A DNA stretch of 64,000 bases, taken from NCBI GenBank assembly GCA_030248215.1, contig JASANG010001457.1:1-64000 (forward strand), written 5' to 3'. The position numbers and the translations under genes were made by a program. Under the pieces are notes generated by a model. That model did not search any database. It saw only the letters and a program-made list of their open reading frames with translations, and was not told the DNA's origin. Source of the DNA: Enoplolaimus lenunculus. Its lineage: Eukaryota > Nematoda > Enoplea > Enoplida > Thoracostomopsidae. Of the stretch, positions 24,528 through 36,460 are shown piece by piece (position 1 is the stretch's first letter; every line of letters begins with the position of its first letter).

Positions 24528-26210
24528 ATGAACGTGGTAGATTTGCAGTCCGAAAACGTATCTAATACCGATGAATTAGTATTTTTGGCAAATCGAACTT
24601 TCAATCAATTTTACGTTTATTATGGAAAATTTGGATATATATTTGGAGGCGGCGTTGCGTTTGTGTTTAATACGCTTATTGTTATGGTTTTATCCACGCA
24701 TAGATTCCGAAATAAATCACCTTACAGCCCGCTTAAATATTTGGCTGTCGTTGATTTAGTTTCATCATTTAATGTTGTACTCGTTGGCATTATGAGTTTT
24801 CCGCAATTTTACTGGGGCATCACTCAACGCTTGTGTACCATAATGTTATCAGGATTTATTTGGTCTCTAGCGGCAAGTGAACTGTTAACGCTCTATATTG
24901 CCCTTGATCGGCTTGCAATCCTGTTGAAGTATCATTCGTTGAGCCGTATTCACGTTCAACGAAGTGTAGTCGCGTCGATATTTTTGCTGCCGCTACCACT
25001 AAACGCTAAATGCATTTTAGACTCAAATCCGTCGATTTTCGTTCCAGTTTGTATGCCGCCAACTGCTTTTTCAATGAATTTATTTTCAATTGCTTCCATA
25101 GGAATTAATTTAACATCAATTGCAGCGTATTATGTTTTGTTCGTCAAACTGCGTCACGCAAAATATCGCCTTTCGCTTGATTGTGTCGAGTCTTCAGGGC
25201 ACGATTCTGATGTTAATAATGCTCCCAATTTAACTGATTTTGAAATTTGCCGAGACAGCGTAATCAGTTCACGTGGTCCAGCTGGCGGGTCTGGCAGTGG
25301 CAGAGTTCAATTTGTAAACGACGCTACTCAGCGAAATTTGCCTGATTATGGGTGTCGAATGCTAAACGCAAAAGAGACGTTGTCAGCAACAAACAGAAAC
25401 GCCAACGATACATCGAAACGCACAGCTCGAAGTAAATCGCACAACAGTAGCAAACGGTGTCAGCCGACTAAATGCAAAACGAAACACAGCAGTAATAGTA
25501 GTAATAATGTTATCAATAATAATAACAACAACAATAATAATATGATGCGTCAAACACAATTGAGCCACACAAAAAACTGCAACAAAAATTCATTTCACGC
25601 CGTTTATCTTGAGAATATCAAAAAGCTTGCAATGTCACAGTCTCAAAGCTCGTCGACAACGACACAGACGAATTTTGTAAGCAATAGGATAACAAGCGAT
25701 ACTACTGTTCCTCTCTGCAGATCTAATACTGCTACAAATCAAGCTATTATACCATGTTGCCAACTAGACGATTGCGATTCAATCGCAATTGAAATTCAAC
25801 GTGGTCAGCGTGTGCTCTTGCCACGCGATTTCAGCAAAATGAATAAGAAAGCGTCATGTCACCGACAAACGCAACAGATCAAAGGTGCCGGCGTGTCTGC
25901 CGACCAAAAAGGACGCTCAACCCAATATTTAGCGGTGTTACGATCGATTCGTATTGTGCTAATGTTCGCGTGTGACTATATGGCGTCATCGTTGGTGGTG
26001 TATTTAATTTTAGCAATTAGTTCTGCAATTCCACTGACTGATTCACAAGCGTTTCACGTTCAATTTTACACTGGGTACGCGTTGCTCCCAAATATTGTGT
26101 CGAATTTTTTAATTTTGTACACTCAGTCGGGCGAATTTAACAAAATGTGTCGGCCACGAAAAATTTGCCGACCGCGGACGTATTTCGAAACGTCTTCGAC
26201 TTCAAAATAA
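24528..26210 (+). CDS. Seven-transmembrane receptor, nematode chemoreceptor-like
   Basis: A complete single-exon frame of 560 residues. Hydrophobic helices fall at about 34-56, 70-92, 102-126, 146-160, 181-206, 475-505 and 513-537. The N-terminal tail has glycosylation sequons (NVS, NRT). The DRY motif after helix 3 reads DRL (127-129), and the NPxxY region of helix 7 reads PNIVSNFLILY. The loop between helices 5 and 6 is about 260 residues, basic and Ser/Asn-rich, with a poly-Asn run near residue 330. Known: nematode Srsx/Srw-type receptors sense ligands at the sensory cell surface; this subfamily call is inference, and an orphan peptide receptor is possible. The ATG is the first after an in-frame TAA at the possible acceptor TTCGTTACAG, so a 5'UTR intron is plausible. 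Confidence 0.85.
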   Translation: MNVVDLQSENVSNTDELVFLANRTFNQFYVYYGKFGYIFGGGVAFVFNTLIVMVLSTHRFRNKSPYSPLKYLAVVDLVSSFNVVLVGIMSFPQFYWGITQRLCTIMLSGFIWSLAASELLTLYIALDRLAILLKYHSLSRIHVQRSVVASIFLLPLPLNAKCILDSNPSIFVPVCMPPTAFSMNLFSIASIGINLTSIAAYYVLFVKLRHAKYRLSLDCVESSGHDSDVNNAPNLTDFEICRDSVISSRGPAGGSGSGRVQFVNDATQRNLPDYGCRMLNAKETLSATNRNANDTSKRTARSKSHNSSKRCQPTKCKTKHSSNSSNNVINNNNNNNNNMMRQTQLSHTKNCNKNSFHAVYLENIKKLAMSQSQSSSTTTQTNFVSNRITSDTTVPLCRSNTATNQAIIPCCQLDDCDSIAIEIQRGQRVLLPRDFSKMNKKASCHRQTQQIKGAGVSADQKGRSTQYLAVLRSIRIVLMFACDYMASSLVVYLILAISSAIPLTDSQAFHVQFYTGYALLPNIVSNFLILYTQSGEFNKMCRPRKICRPRTYFETSSTSK

Positions 26211-26211
26211 A
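26206..26211 (+). terminator. AATAAA overlapping the receptor stop codon
   Basis: AATAAA spans the TAA stop, which would allow a very short 3'UTR. Its position is the only evidence for use. Confidence 0.35.
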
Positions 26212-26372
26212 CCTTCAACAAATCTAAGAGTGATCACTGACGGATCTAAGAGGCCCACCTCGGCCTGTCATGTATGTAGCAACTATCAACAGTTGGTTTT
26301 AAGTTTTGAAGCCTTCGAACCGTTGAATAGAGAGGTTCGAAATTTCGCACGTTTTTCATTTGATTCGTCCTA

Positions 26373-27526
26373 CTGCTGCGTCAAATTTCAGATTAATACA
26401 CACATGCAGAATTTCGTCTCTGTTTCAAAAGCTATCGCTAACTGAGGATAGATATCCATTCGAGAATATGTATCCAGAATACCAAAAGCAACGGGTGTTA
26501 TAGGTTTTAAATACAGGTCGTCACTTGATTTTTTAGCAAAACATTTCCTGAGTGCGTACCCGATTCAGTTTGGTAACGGTCTGGTCTGAACATATCGTAA
26601 CATTCGGGATCCGTTACAGGACTCATTCTGGTATTGTCGGAATCCGATGAAAATGTCTGATTAGGCACTGGCGTATTCAAAACAGGCCCGTAGCCAGCTC
26701 ACCTTGCTATGGGGGGCTAAAAATATTGCAGGAGATGGATTTAAAGGTTTTTAATGACTTACAAGCAAGGTTGAACATCTTCTAGGGGTGACCAACATTT
26801 TTCCAGGGGGTGACTCGGTTCTCTTTGCCCCCCCTTGGCTACTGGCCCGATTCAAGGAGAGACCACATTAGCCTGGGTCCCAAAACAGGAATTAAAATCA
26901 ACATTTTGTATTAAGGTTTAGCACTAAAATAGCGTTTTCTTCTGGCTCGCTGCTGCGTCAAATTTCAGATTAATACACAAATGCAGAATTTCGTCTCTGT
27001 TTCAAAAGCTATCGCTAACTGAGGATAGATATCCATTCGAGAATATGTATCCAGAATACCAAAAGCAACGGGTGTTATAGGTTTTAAATACAGGTCGTCA
27101 CTTGATTTTTTAGCAAAACATTTTCTGAGTGCGTACCCGATTCAGTTTGGTAACGGTCTGGTCTGAACATATCGTAACATTCGGGATCCGTTACAGGACT
27201 CATTCTGGTATTGTCGGAATCCGATGAAAATGTCCGATTAGGCACTGGCGTATTCAAAACAGGCCCGTAGCCAGCTCACCTTGCTATGGGGGGCTAAAAA
27301 TATTGCAGGAGATGGATTTAAAGGTTTTTAATGACTTACAAGCAAGGTTGAACATCTTCTAGGGGTGACCAACATTTTTCCAGGGGGTGACTCGGTTCTC
27401 TTTGCCCCCCCTTGGCTACTGGCCCGATTCAAGGAGAGACCACATTAGCCTGGGTCCCAAAACAGGAATTAAAATCAACATTTTGATTAAGGTTTAGCAC
27501 TAAAATAGCGTTTTCTTCTGGCTCGC
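26373..27526. repeat. 577-bp direct tandem duplication
   Basis: 26373-26949 and 26950-27526 are near-identical, differing by only a few bases (for example CATTTCC/CATTTTC, TGTATTAAGG/TGATTAAGG). Both start CTGCTGCGTCAAATTTCAG and end TTCTTCTGGCTCG. It lies 160 bp after the receptor gene, and each copy contains the same MITE. Confidence 0.95.
26683..26849. mobile_element. hAT-type MITE, CAGGCCCGTAGCC family (also copied at 27260-27426)
   Basis: The ends CAGGCCCGTAGCCAGCTCA and TTGGCTACTGGCCCG are inverted, and the flanking 8-mers ATTCAAAA and ATTCAAGG agree at 6 of 8. The second copy exists only because the whole 577-bp unit was duplicated. Confidence 0.7.
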
Positions 27527-29474
27527 TCCACTCTTGAGTTTTTTCTATTATTATTATATCTCGCTTTCCCCTATGAGAAATATTTAGATCTGTCGCAATG
27601 AGTGCATGAATTGAGCAGGTCCTAGATACGTCAGATTACTACACTGGCTGCACGGTTGTTTTTAACCAGTCATGGCACTTGTATTACGTAATGTGTGTTA
27701 CCGGAATGGAAAAATACAAGAAACAAAACCTGAAACGCTACTGCATGCTATTTCAATATCCAACCGCTGAGCCTCAAAAAAGTCAAAATGTACTGATTTT
27801 TTACAATAAATTCGTATTGAATATGCGTTGTTAAGTGTTCTCTTGTAGCACTCTGGCTATAGTCAAATTTAGCATGCGATGAGAGCGAAAACATTAACGA
27901 CGCAAACAATACTTCAAGGCAATTCACCGACACGTAGTTGCACACATGTGCAACTGGACTAAAGCTAGCGCAACGTAAACAAAAATCTGTTGGAACGCTG
28001 TCTAAAATACGTATGTGCGACGTTTCAGCTTTAATATGTAGATATTGGTTACATTTGGAGAAAATCTCGCGAGCATGAAACACAGACGCTGACTCGGTTC
28101 AGTTTCAGTAGAAAATTTTAATCTTGTGCGTTTGTTCCGTTTTTGCAGATAGAGATTGTGTACATACAGTACAGTAATAGTAAACCAAATGGCTACTTTT
28201 AGAATGAATAGTTAAAGCCACAGTGGCAAAGGCTTAGGCTTGGATACAGGTTTAACCTTAGGTTTACACCAAGGTTAATTATTAGGCTTACGCTTTATCA
28301 TTACTGGGCAGGCCCCTATAATTAACGTGTGCATTCGCAGCCGCGCCTGAAGTCAAACCAGTATTTTAAAGATCGCTGGTGATTCGCGCTTTAATTCAGT
28401 TTTGCGATGTAGTTTCAATAAATATTGCAAGTGAAACTTTACTAGAAACAACAAAATTTCAAACCCAGCTAAATACAGCAAGGGCTGCACCAGACCAGAA
28501 ATAAAACAGACAATAGCATAGGTTTTCCACCATAAAACATTAAAGCTTGCCGAGAGCAAAAACTGAATTTTTTGCCCGCGTGATGAAAATGTTTACCTGC
28601 GCATATAGCCGCGCCTGAAATTCTTTACCAGACTCGCGTTTACCCGTAGGCATGCGCGGGTACCCGCGGGTAATGTTCCACTCCGATTTGAACTAATTCA
28701 CGTCATCAACAAAAATTCAACGCACTCTTGATATGCCAAAAATGTGTTTAAAGTTTTTAGACGAAATTACAATATAAGTTACTTCAACCCAATATTTAAC
28801 TGCATTGAAAAAACTGCAATTTTCGTAGGTTCCAATCGCTGTGTCAAAGGTATGTGTGTTGTATTCAATTCAAATATAAGACAATGTAAAGACGATATGT
28901 AACCAGGAAACTCAGAATTACGTCATATGCTTGGTCTGAATCAGAGTTCCGCTGAATCGCGAATTAAATAAACAGAACTTATTCTTCAAATAAAGTCTCG
29001 CCTGCCAAATTTGTAAAATTGCTTTTGAGTTTTAAAATAAAAAATAGTCAGGCTGCGAATTTTATCCTACGAGCAAGGTTAAAAATATGATCAAACCGCC
29101 TGGTCTCGAATCTGGTTCCCTCTATTTTAACCAGTCGCCGTAAGGTTTGTAACGTTGAGATCGATTGCTCCATCTAACCGGTTTCTGCCATATTAAAACG
29201 TTATATTAACACAATGTAGCGTGCATTGCTGATTCTGCATAATACAAGATACTAAAAGTAGTTACAGCCTCGGGGGCTAGAACTACGACGATACCCACTT
29301 GAAATTGAACCGTGGCTGACGACGTGACAGTACGTTCGGATACTACTAAACGCAACGCCGTATGCAAATTATTCTAGCTAAGATGCCGCCAGCAGCAAGC
29401 TTCTCATTATTGTATTATACATTTTCATCAGGTTCGCCTTCGATTACTTAGCAAATACTTGTGTGTGTGCAAGT
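27527..29474. other. gene-free stretch with decayed elements
   Basis: It contains TTAGGC/TTAGGT-like words at 28225-28305 and a GCGCGGGTA-type element at 28330-28680 (listed). No exon is supported. Confidence 0.5.
28330..28680. mobile_element. GCGCGGGTAC element (pair with 32745-32965, inverted)
   Basis: CCGCGCCTGAAGTCAAACCA, ATTTTAAAGATCGCTGGTGA and TTCGCGCTTTAAT recur inverted at 32815-32870. The part near 28640-28665 has GCGCGGGTACCCGCGGGTA, shared with 32915 and 42030-42365. Ends are not sharply defined. Confidence 0.5.
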
Positions 29475-30833
29475 ATGGCAAACCTATCTTTTACCGCTTC
29501 ATCCTATACTGTTGTTTTAACTTGTTTACTAATAGCGATTCACGTTTCAGGTAAGCAGTGTTTTCGCTCGAACATCTTTTTAGCAGCCTACAACTTATTC
29601 GGGTCACTACAGTAGGCCAACGATGTATAAAAAGGAGAAGATAGAGGAGATATAACTCCTACCGAAATTTAATGGGACGAAAAACAAGCGTTTTTAAACA
29701 AAGCTTATATATAATCTGGTATTTTGTAGCGAGCGTAAAAAATTTTTATAACAAAGTGGAACAGTGTTTTTTGCTTTATCCAACCTAAAGCCCTATTCAC
29801 ACGTGCAAGTTTTTGCTGCGAAAACTTGAAGATGCGACTTGCACTTGCAAGTTTCGTACAAAATTCCGTTCGAAAAACTTGTTGTTGCAAATAATTCATT
29901 AAAGATCATAGCTAGGAATTTAGTTCACATATGTGATTAACCATGCAAGTTAACTGAATTTATTACAGCCGAGTTGCACTAAACATTTGAAACTCTGACA
30001 GTAGTGGCTATCGTTAAAGGGCACTAGCTCCTCTTCACAATGGAAAAGTTTTGCTTAGGCGTTGTTATAGGCTTAGAGGCTACACTAAGGAATATGTTTA
30101 TACTGCTGTTGCGGATCTGCACTATATCTGGGCTATTTATAAGAGGGATGTTTCTAATATAGGGCAACTATAAATGTGCCCATATAAGTTAAGACATTGC
30201 ACTTATAACTGTGAATGTGCATAGGAGAAATATATGTGCAGAGACATGTTTTCCGTCCTGATAAATGAAATCAATTTTTAGTAGCGTGTGAATTTTTACA
30301 GAATAAAATTAAAAAATATTTCGAACATTATTTTTGCAGGATACCCAATGCGCGGCCGTATGCCAGAAACTTTAAAACCAATTGTTCCTGGAAGGTTTTA
30401 TGATAAGTTTGGCCAACTAAACTTTCGAGTTCGACGGCAATCCGCCGCATCTGTGCAGCCTGTCTCTACCAACAACGAAATAGTTAACGCAATCGGTGCC
30501 AATAGTGACAACAACCGAATAACGAATAATGTTCAGCAGCGTCAAACAGCGTCATCAAGCATTGATTCTGTGTTTATTCCAATACCTATCGCACCCGCAG
30601 GAAATGTTATTGCGAATTCTATTGGTGATAACAGTAATGATAATGTTATTTTCAATACAGTTGTCCAGCAAACTGTTCACAATTCACGTCGGCCGTCACA
30701 ATCTCGCCAAAGAAACGGCGGAAGACGCGGACAAAATCAACGGCAAAGAGGCCAGGTCGGTAATGTGAGATGTCAGCGGCAAGGCCGTGGGCGGAACCGA
30801 AATCTACGAGGGCGTAATTGTCGCAGGAACTGA
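29475..30833 (+). CDS. Secreted Asn-rich protein with Arg/Gly-rich tail
   Basis: Two exons, 29475-29550 and 30340-30833, join in phase 1 across a GTAAGC...TTTTGCAG intron (189 residues). Exon 1 encodes a signal peptide: MANLSFTASS and a hydrophobic core VVLTCLLIAI. The mature part starts near GYPMRGRMP. The middle holds two related segments (NEIVNAIGANSDNN and NVIANSIGDNSNDN, each followed by a Val-Gln-Gln stretch). The last 45 residues are dominated by Arg, Gly, Gln and Asn, giving a strongly basic tail with only two cysteines. I do not recognise the family. A basic secreted tail could bind nucleic acid, glycan or membrane, but that is speculation. The signal-peptide-alone first exon is common for secreted nematode proteins. 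Confidence 0.75.
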
Positions 30834-30960
30834 ATTTAGTTCACGCGTTAACTATCGAGTTGCTTCATTTAAATGCGAAGTGATTCAAGCAGTTTGGTCA
30901 ATTTATGGGATTGTCACGATACAGTTACAGTTTTGCTATTTATTTTAATATATTTTTTCA

Positions 30961-30966
30961 AATAAA
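30961..30966 (+). terminator. AATAAA polyadenylation signal
   Basis: It lies 128 bp after the stop of the Arg/Gly-rich secreted protein gene in the same strand, in an AT-rich context. Confidence 0.55.
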
Positions 30967-33900
30967 TATTGATAATATTCTTAAATGAAAGCTTTTATAT
31001 ACTTTAAATTTAGACATATTTAAATGTTTTGACTCCGAACAAAAGTATGCAGTTTACCGGAATTGATGTGGCTCAGCAGTATCGTCTTTGCGCTGTGTTC
31101 ATAGGTTACACAAAAGACTAGGCCTAATCCTACACCTATGTCTAATCATAAGGTTGAACCGAACCATAAGCCTACGCCAAAGGGTCATTTGCTTAAACGA
31201 AAGTTTACTCTTGAAACGCAAGCCTAAGCGTAAACCTAAGTCTATTAAAAAGTTTTATGACAATTCTATTTTGTGAAAGTTTGGCTTGCGGCGGTATTCA
31301 CACGATGACACAAGGGACTAAATTTGTCAACCAATTCAGCATAGAACTACAAATTTAAATTACATTCAAGCTCACTCTTTCTGAGTCCTTGTGTGTATAA
31401 ATATCTCCTACTGAATGCGTCTCGATAGATGCCAAACTCAAGTTTAGTACTGAAGTTGTTTAACACAAAAGGGTCTGACATAGAGTTAAGAACCATCCTG
31501 GAACCGGCCGTCCAACCGAAGGTACTAGTTGGCTGAGAGCCAGCCGGTCAGTAATTGCTCATCATAGAAAAAGCTAAAGACATAGTGACATTGTTAATAT
31601 TTTTAATCATATTTAGATATTCTAAAACTTTAGCTGAAATGTGAACTGTTGCCAATTGTAATCATTATGGTCAATGTTAAGATTGAATCTCTAGTTGAAA
31701 CTACTTTGGTTGTAGTTGCATTCTAAACAACTCGTGTAACTAATGAGATAAAGCGCTTCAGATGACCTGGTTCGACGGCCTTTTTGAAAAATGGAGTACA
31801 TAAATATTTTTGACAATAATAAACGGACACCATTAAATGATTATTTTGAAAAGTAAAAATTTTATAGCTATGTTAAAACATAAATGAAGTTTAGGTTTAA
31901 GTTTTGGTTGTTTGTGATAGCTACGAGTTGTACCTACAGTTGCAGAATGGGCAAGAACACATTTCCGCAAAACCTCTGAAATGTATAGGTGTAATGTAAA
32001 TAGATTCGCAGGCTAAATTTTTGGGTGTAGGTAAGCCGGACACAGTATTCTGAGCTCAAATGGTTCGAGTTGACACCTTAACCACCCCTGGCTGCTTGGC
32101 TACGTCCTTGTTTATTGTATATAAATAAATTTTTTACGCTACCGTCCCCCTAAATGCCTGCTATTTCAAGGGGCCCTAAGCAGGATGAGGAGCTGCCGCC
32201 CAAGCCAACCGCACTAAGCGATTCTCCCAAAAACACAGTTATACTTTATTAGAAGTTTTAGCTGTTTCAGTAAAAATTTAAATTTCAAACGGTGGGTACA
32301 TGGCACCTAAACAATTAAATTTCTACGTAAGCAGGCGTGTTTTAATAGCTAATTTCACTACCTGTACTCATGCTTGTTGTTTTCCCGGCACAGCGGGACC
32401 GCTTAGTGATTAATTGCATAAAGGGAGAGCAATAGGCAATATTTTGCACAGATATTTTGGCGTGAACATAACAATGCGGTGAACAGTCTTGTATCAAAGC
32501 ATATGGGATACTACTGAATTTGTTCTTAATTAACGTAGGATTCTTAACTGAATTGTTTCTTATTGAATTACGAAGCCTAAGGTGATTGGTATAGCTTCTG
32601 AAAATGTAACGATGTATACCACACGAAAAATGCTTCATAATTTTTAAAAAATTTGTGTTGGCCGGCTGTCCAGTAACAAAAGTAGTAATTGCACAACACT
32701 AATCACTTTCCGGTCAGGTGCTGTCCGTGGTTTATTTAGCTGGGGGTGAAATTTTGTTGTTTCTAGTATAATTTGATTTGTAAAATTATTGAAGCTATAT
32801 CGCAAAACTTCATTAAAGCGCGAATCACCAGCGAGCTTTAAAATACTGGCTTGACTTCAAGCGCGGCTAAAGATGGGCGTGGGTAGATCTTATTTGCGCG
32901 GGTATACCCGCGAGTGAAGAATTCTTGTTTGCTTGGGTAAAGCGCGGACCGAGTAAAAAATCCTTACCCACTTCCCTCTCTGGTTGTACATATTTACTTA
33001 CTTGAGAAAGGGGCTGCAGAACCTTTTCGTCATTTAAGTTACAATACTTGACCGCACGTTACTGATTGAAATAATGCTATCAATTTTGAGAGTGGTTGAA
33101 TGAAAACATGGACCCTGTCACAAATTTTAGCATCTGTGTTCGGCAGAAATCAAGTTGCAGCTTCAAGTATTTTAATAAAAAATTCTATTATGCAGGCGGC
33201 CGTGGTACATTTATACAATGTTAACTCAACCAATACAATAATAAATGAAATATTTACTTAGAAAAAATATGATTAGGAAGGAAAATTTTTTAAAAAGTTT
33301 TGAAATAAAATCTGATACCAATATACTAAAGAAAGAAAAAATATTTTTCAGTTTTTCTTTTAAATAATTGCTTAATTAAAAAACTTTTCAATTGTATCGC
33401 TGACAATTGGTAAAATAAATTAAAAAATTGTTTGTGCAGATTTCATAAGACATGAAGGGAAATGTAAAAATCATTATTAAAAAAGGAATAAAAGTTTTTC
33501 TGTTCCCATTATTTTAAGCAAAATTGTTTTAAATTTCAGTAACAAACATTTGTTTTATCGCTGACAGTACTTTTCTGAATAAATTCAGAAGTATTTTTGT
33601 GTTTAGATTTCACGTGAAACAGAAAATCCTCATGTGAGAAAATATTAACGCTACAGGATGAGGACTCGCTGAAACTAGATTCAAGTAGGAGATAGATTGT
33701 CTCCGATTTTAGTGCTGCTTCATTAGAGATCATAGAGCAGTTTGAAAAAATATCTCATGGCGCTGAGCGGGGTGCTGCGACCACCAGCCATCCCACAAGT
33801 TTCGTCCGAAAATTTACTCAGGAAACGCTAGTTTGTCACTGCAAATTTGTTCTTCAATTCAATCTTGTTCACCGATGAAATATTGGCTGCAAAAATGAGT

Positions 33901-34068
33901 TTTTGTTGCTTTCATGAAACAGGTACAATTACTGCAAAATGCACGTTATCAATACAAAATTGTTTTGATGTTCCAAAGTTAGCTACACCATGAATTAGCA
34001 TACTGCGGCTTTTCAGTTGCGCCCTTTGCCACGATCAGGTGGAACAAATTGTCTTAAAATTGTTGAAA
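30967..34068. other. gene-free stretch
   Basis: It holds decayed telomere-like words (CCTAAGCC/TTAGGC-related) at 31115-31245, the inverted partner of the GCGCGGGTA element at 32745-32965, and long A/T-rich runs at 33240-33540. No exon chain or RNA gene is evident. Confidence 0.5.
32745..32965. mobile_element. GCGCGGGTA element, inverted partner of 28330-28680
   Basis: ATTAAAGCGCGAATCACCAG, TTTAAAATACTGGCTTGACT and GCGCGGGTATACCCGCG match the reverse complement of the earlier copy. Ends are unclear. Confidence 0.5.
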
Positions 34069-36441
34069 ATGTTTCGGTTACAGCATAGTGTTTTCGCGAT
34101 TTTCGTATATATTGCAGTGTTGTCTTGCATGTTGAACTGTGCACGGTCGATTATTTCAACAGGTTTAGGTGAGTATGGCAAAATTTTGGACTGAATTTCA
34201 TAGTTTGACTCTTGTACACTTCCCCCACATTTAAGGCTAAGGTTTATGTTCAGGAACAGGTTTACTTTGCCTAAGCCTAAACGGGGTTAACTAAGTATAA
34301 GCCTTAAGCGTAAATTTTGGGGTTTGTGATAGATCCCAAATTTTGCATTTTGCGTCGTGAACTTGCCACACGTATACATAGTACTAAATTACCACAAGAC
34401 GTGAGAGCCCCCTCGGGCTCGAGCGTCAAGCACCTATAGCTAGTGCTGATGGTAAACGCCTCCCACTCCAGTCACTGGAGTTCCAATCATAGCATAAATG
34501 TAGGTGTCAGATGAAATGGAAAATATTCATGTGATAAAGGGTTAACCTTACAGTGCTACAGAATCACGTTTTCTATCAACAAATATGACAAATTATTAAT
34601 GTTCTAAAGTTAGACTTTTAATGCCTGTTTTAGTGAGCAATATTTTGTTTTAATTTAAGCTCCAAGCGCGATCCAAGGAACAAATGCGGCGAAAAATGAT
34701 TATTAGGCATCTGTTGCTGTGCTGGCCCTGTTCTGGCTATGACCAAGTAAAGTTTCTGTGGTGTTTCAGGATGCGAAGACATATGGCCCGCACGATCATG
34801 TCGTATGATTAGCTGTAGCACAAGCACCGCTGCCCAACGATGCGCAAGATCATGCAATTTGTGTAATTCTGGTGCTGATGTCGGCAGCTCGGCTGGTGAG
34901 CATAATAGAGTAGTTTTCACTGACAAATTCAGGATTTTTCGCTGATGAGACCTGCGAACCCGGGTGTATGAAAGACCAGCTTACGAAAGCGTATTTGAGT
35001 ATTTGTAATTGGTATATTAATACTGTATGAAAATAAGCATGATTTTTTAGTGCATAAAAATGTGCTTTTTTTTGTTAAAATGAATGCGGTGTTTTCAGAA
35101 TTTTTTACGCGTTACGCCGTGTGATATACAACGGACGAAATATTTGCGAAATGACAAAAACAGTACACGTACACTGTTTTGGCTAGACCTAAACCATATA
35201 GGCTTTATATTAAGTTTTATGCTAACCGTGGCTTATATTCTCAGATGCGTAGTACCAATTACTAGTTAGCGACAGGCTGCCAATTTAAAAAAACTAGATC
35301 ATGGATTTCAAAGCTGGCACAGAAGTATCAAAAACAATATAAGAAAACTGTGCTGAATTTCGAAAGATAAAATTATAAAGGTAACTGGACACTCAACATG
35401 TACTTGCAAACAAATTTGTATTAAACTCTTGTGCTTTTAGAATTATGTCAAGATGACCACAGCGAAATATTTTGCAGAATGTCCGGTATATGCAGCAATG
35501 AACTATTTATGCCTAGGTGTAAGAAAACGTGTGGCTTGTGTAACTCTGACGGTAAGTTAAACTCGATTAGCTATATATTACTATTAATCTTATTTTTGCA
35601 ACTAATACTTCAGGTTAATGAATTCGCATCGTAGTACCAAAACTACATTTTGACCTTTAGGCGCGAGAGAACATGGTTATTAGAAGTTTTGGTCGACACC
35701 CAAAGTGCCATAAATGGGGAATTAGCTTAGCGGTTTTAATTTCAGTTTTTTGAAAACATGTTCATTAGACACCCGTAGGAAAAATGTTCCTGAGTCCGCG
35801 ACGGTAACGTTTATTATAGATGAAAACACAACGTCGCAAGCTAACATGGTGCACTTCATGTGGTTGACGCCTTAATTAAAAAACGTACTTGATTTAGTTT
35901 TTTACAATGCTCTTGCACACTACCCACAGTTAAGGTTGCGGCTTGGCTTTAGGAGGTTTCTGAAACCTAAAGTGTATTCCTGAACAGTGGGTGGAAGAGT
36001 TCATGGTCCATTCTTAAAGTTTCAGAGGTACCGGTTTACAATGCACCAACAACCACAGCAATGCCTGAACCGCAACCAACTCCAGCGCAACATCGTCAAA
36101 ATGATGGAACTTCACGATCTAATAATGAGAATCAGCCAATACGATGCGTTGATGAAATTCCAATAGACCAATGTTTTTTCAAGTTTAGCACCGCTTCAAA
36201 CTGTCAAGCACAAGTTCAACAACGTACACAAGAAGCAATTCAGTGCCGACGATTTTGTGAATTATGCAACGAAATGACGTCAGTTGATATCAGTACGCTG
36301 ATCCTACGTGGATCACACAATACCGTCCGAAATCCGGTGTTGTGTTCATCCGGCGCACGGATAGGAACTGAAATACAAACCGGTCGAAATAATACTGTGA
36401 TCAATCGAAGTGTTCCGAACGCCGGAATTGAGTGTCCGTAG
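34069..36441 (+). CDS. Secreted ShKT-domain protein (three ShKT-like modules)
   Basis: Four exons, 34069-34168, 34770-34895, 35441-35551 and 36026-36441, all joined in phase 1 with GT-AG sites (250 residues). Exon 1 encodes a signal peptide (MFRLQHSV, core AIFVYIAVLSCML). Exon 2 is one ShKT module: GCEDIWPARSC...RCARSCNLCN. Exon 3 is a second: CQDDHSEIFC...RCKKTCGLCN. Both show the six-cysteine CxD...C...C...CxxxCxxC pattern. Exon 4 carries a Pro/Thr-rich linker, a divergent third module (CVDEIPIDQC...CRRFCELCN) and a C-terminal extension with NNTVINRSV. Known: ShKT domains form toxin-like or enzyme-associated secreted modules and are abundant in nematodes. No catalytic domain is present, so this is a stand-alone ShKT protein. 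The one-module-per-exon, phase 1-1 layout suits exon shuffling. Confidence 0.85.
34350..34545 (+). mobile_element. tRNA-derived SINE in the ShKT gene intron
   Basis: It matches the copy at 63815-64000: CATAGTACTAAAT, GACGTGAGAGCCCCCTCGGG, an A-box-like TAGCTAGTGCTGATGG, a B-box-like GGAGTTCCAATC and the tail GAAAATATTCATGTGATAAA. It lies in intron 1, in the gene's own orientation. Confidence 0.75.
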
Positions 36442-36454
36442 GATTTGTGTCAAA

Positions 36455-36460
36455 AATAAA
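36455..36460 (+). terminator. AATAAA polyadenylation signal
   Basis: It lies 13 bp after the stop of the ShKT gene, so the 3'UTR would be short. Confidence 0.5.
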
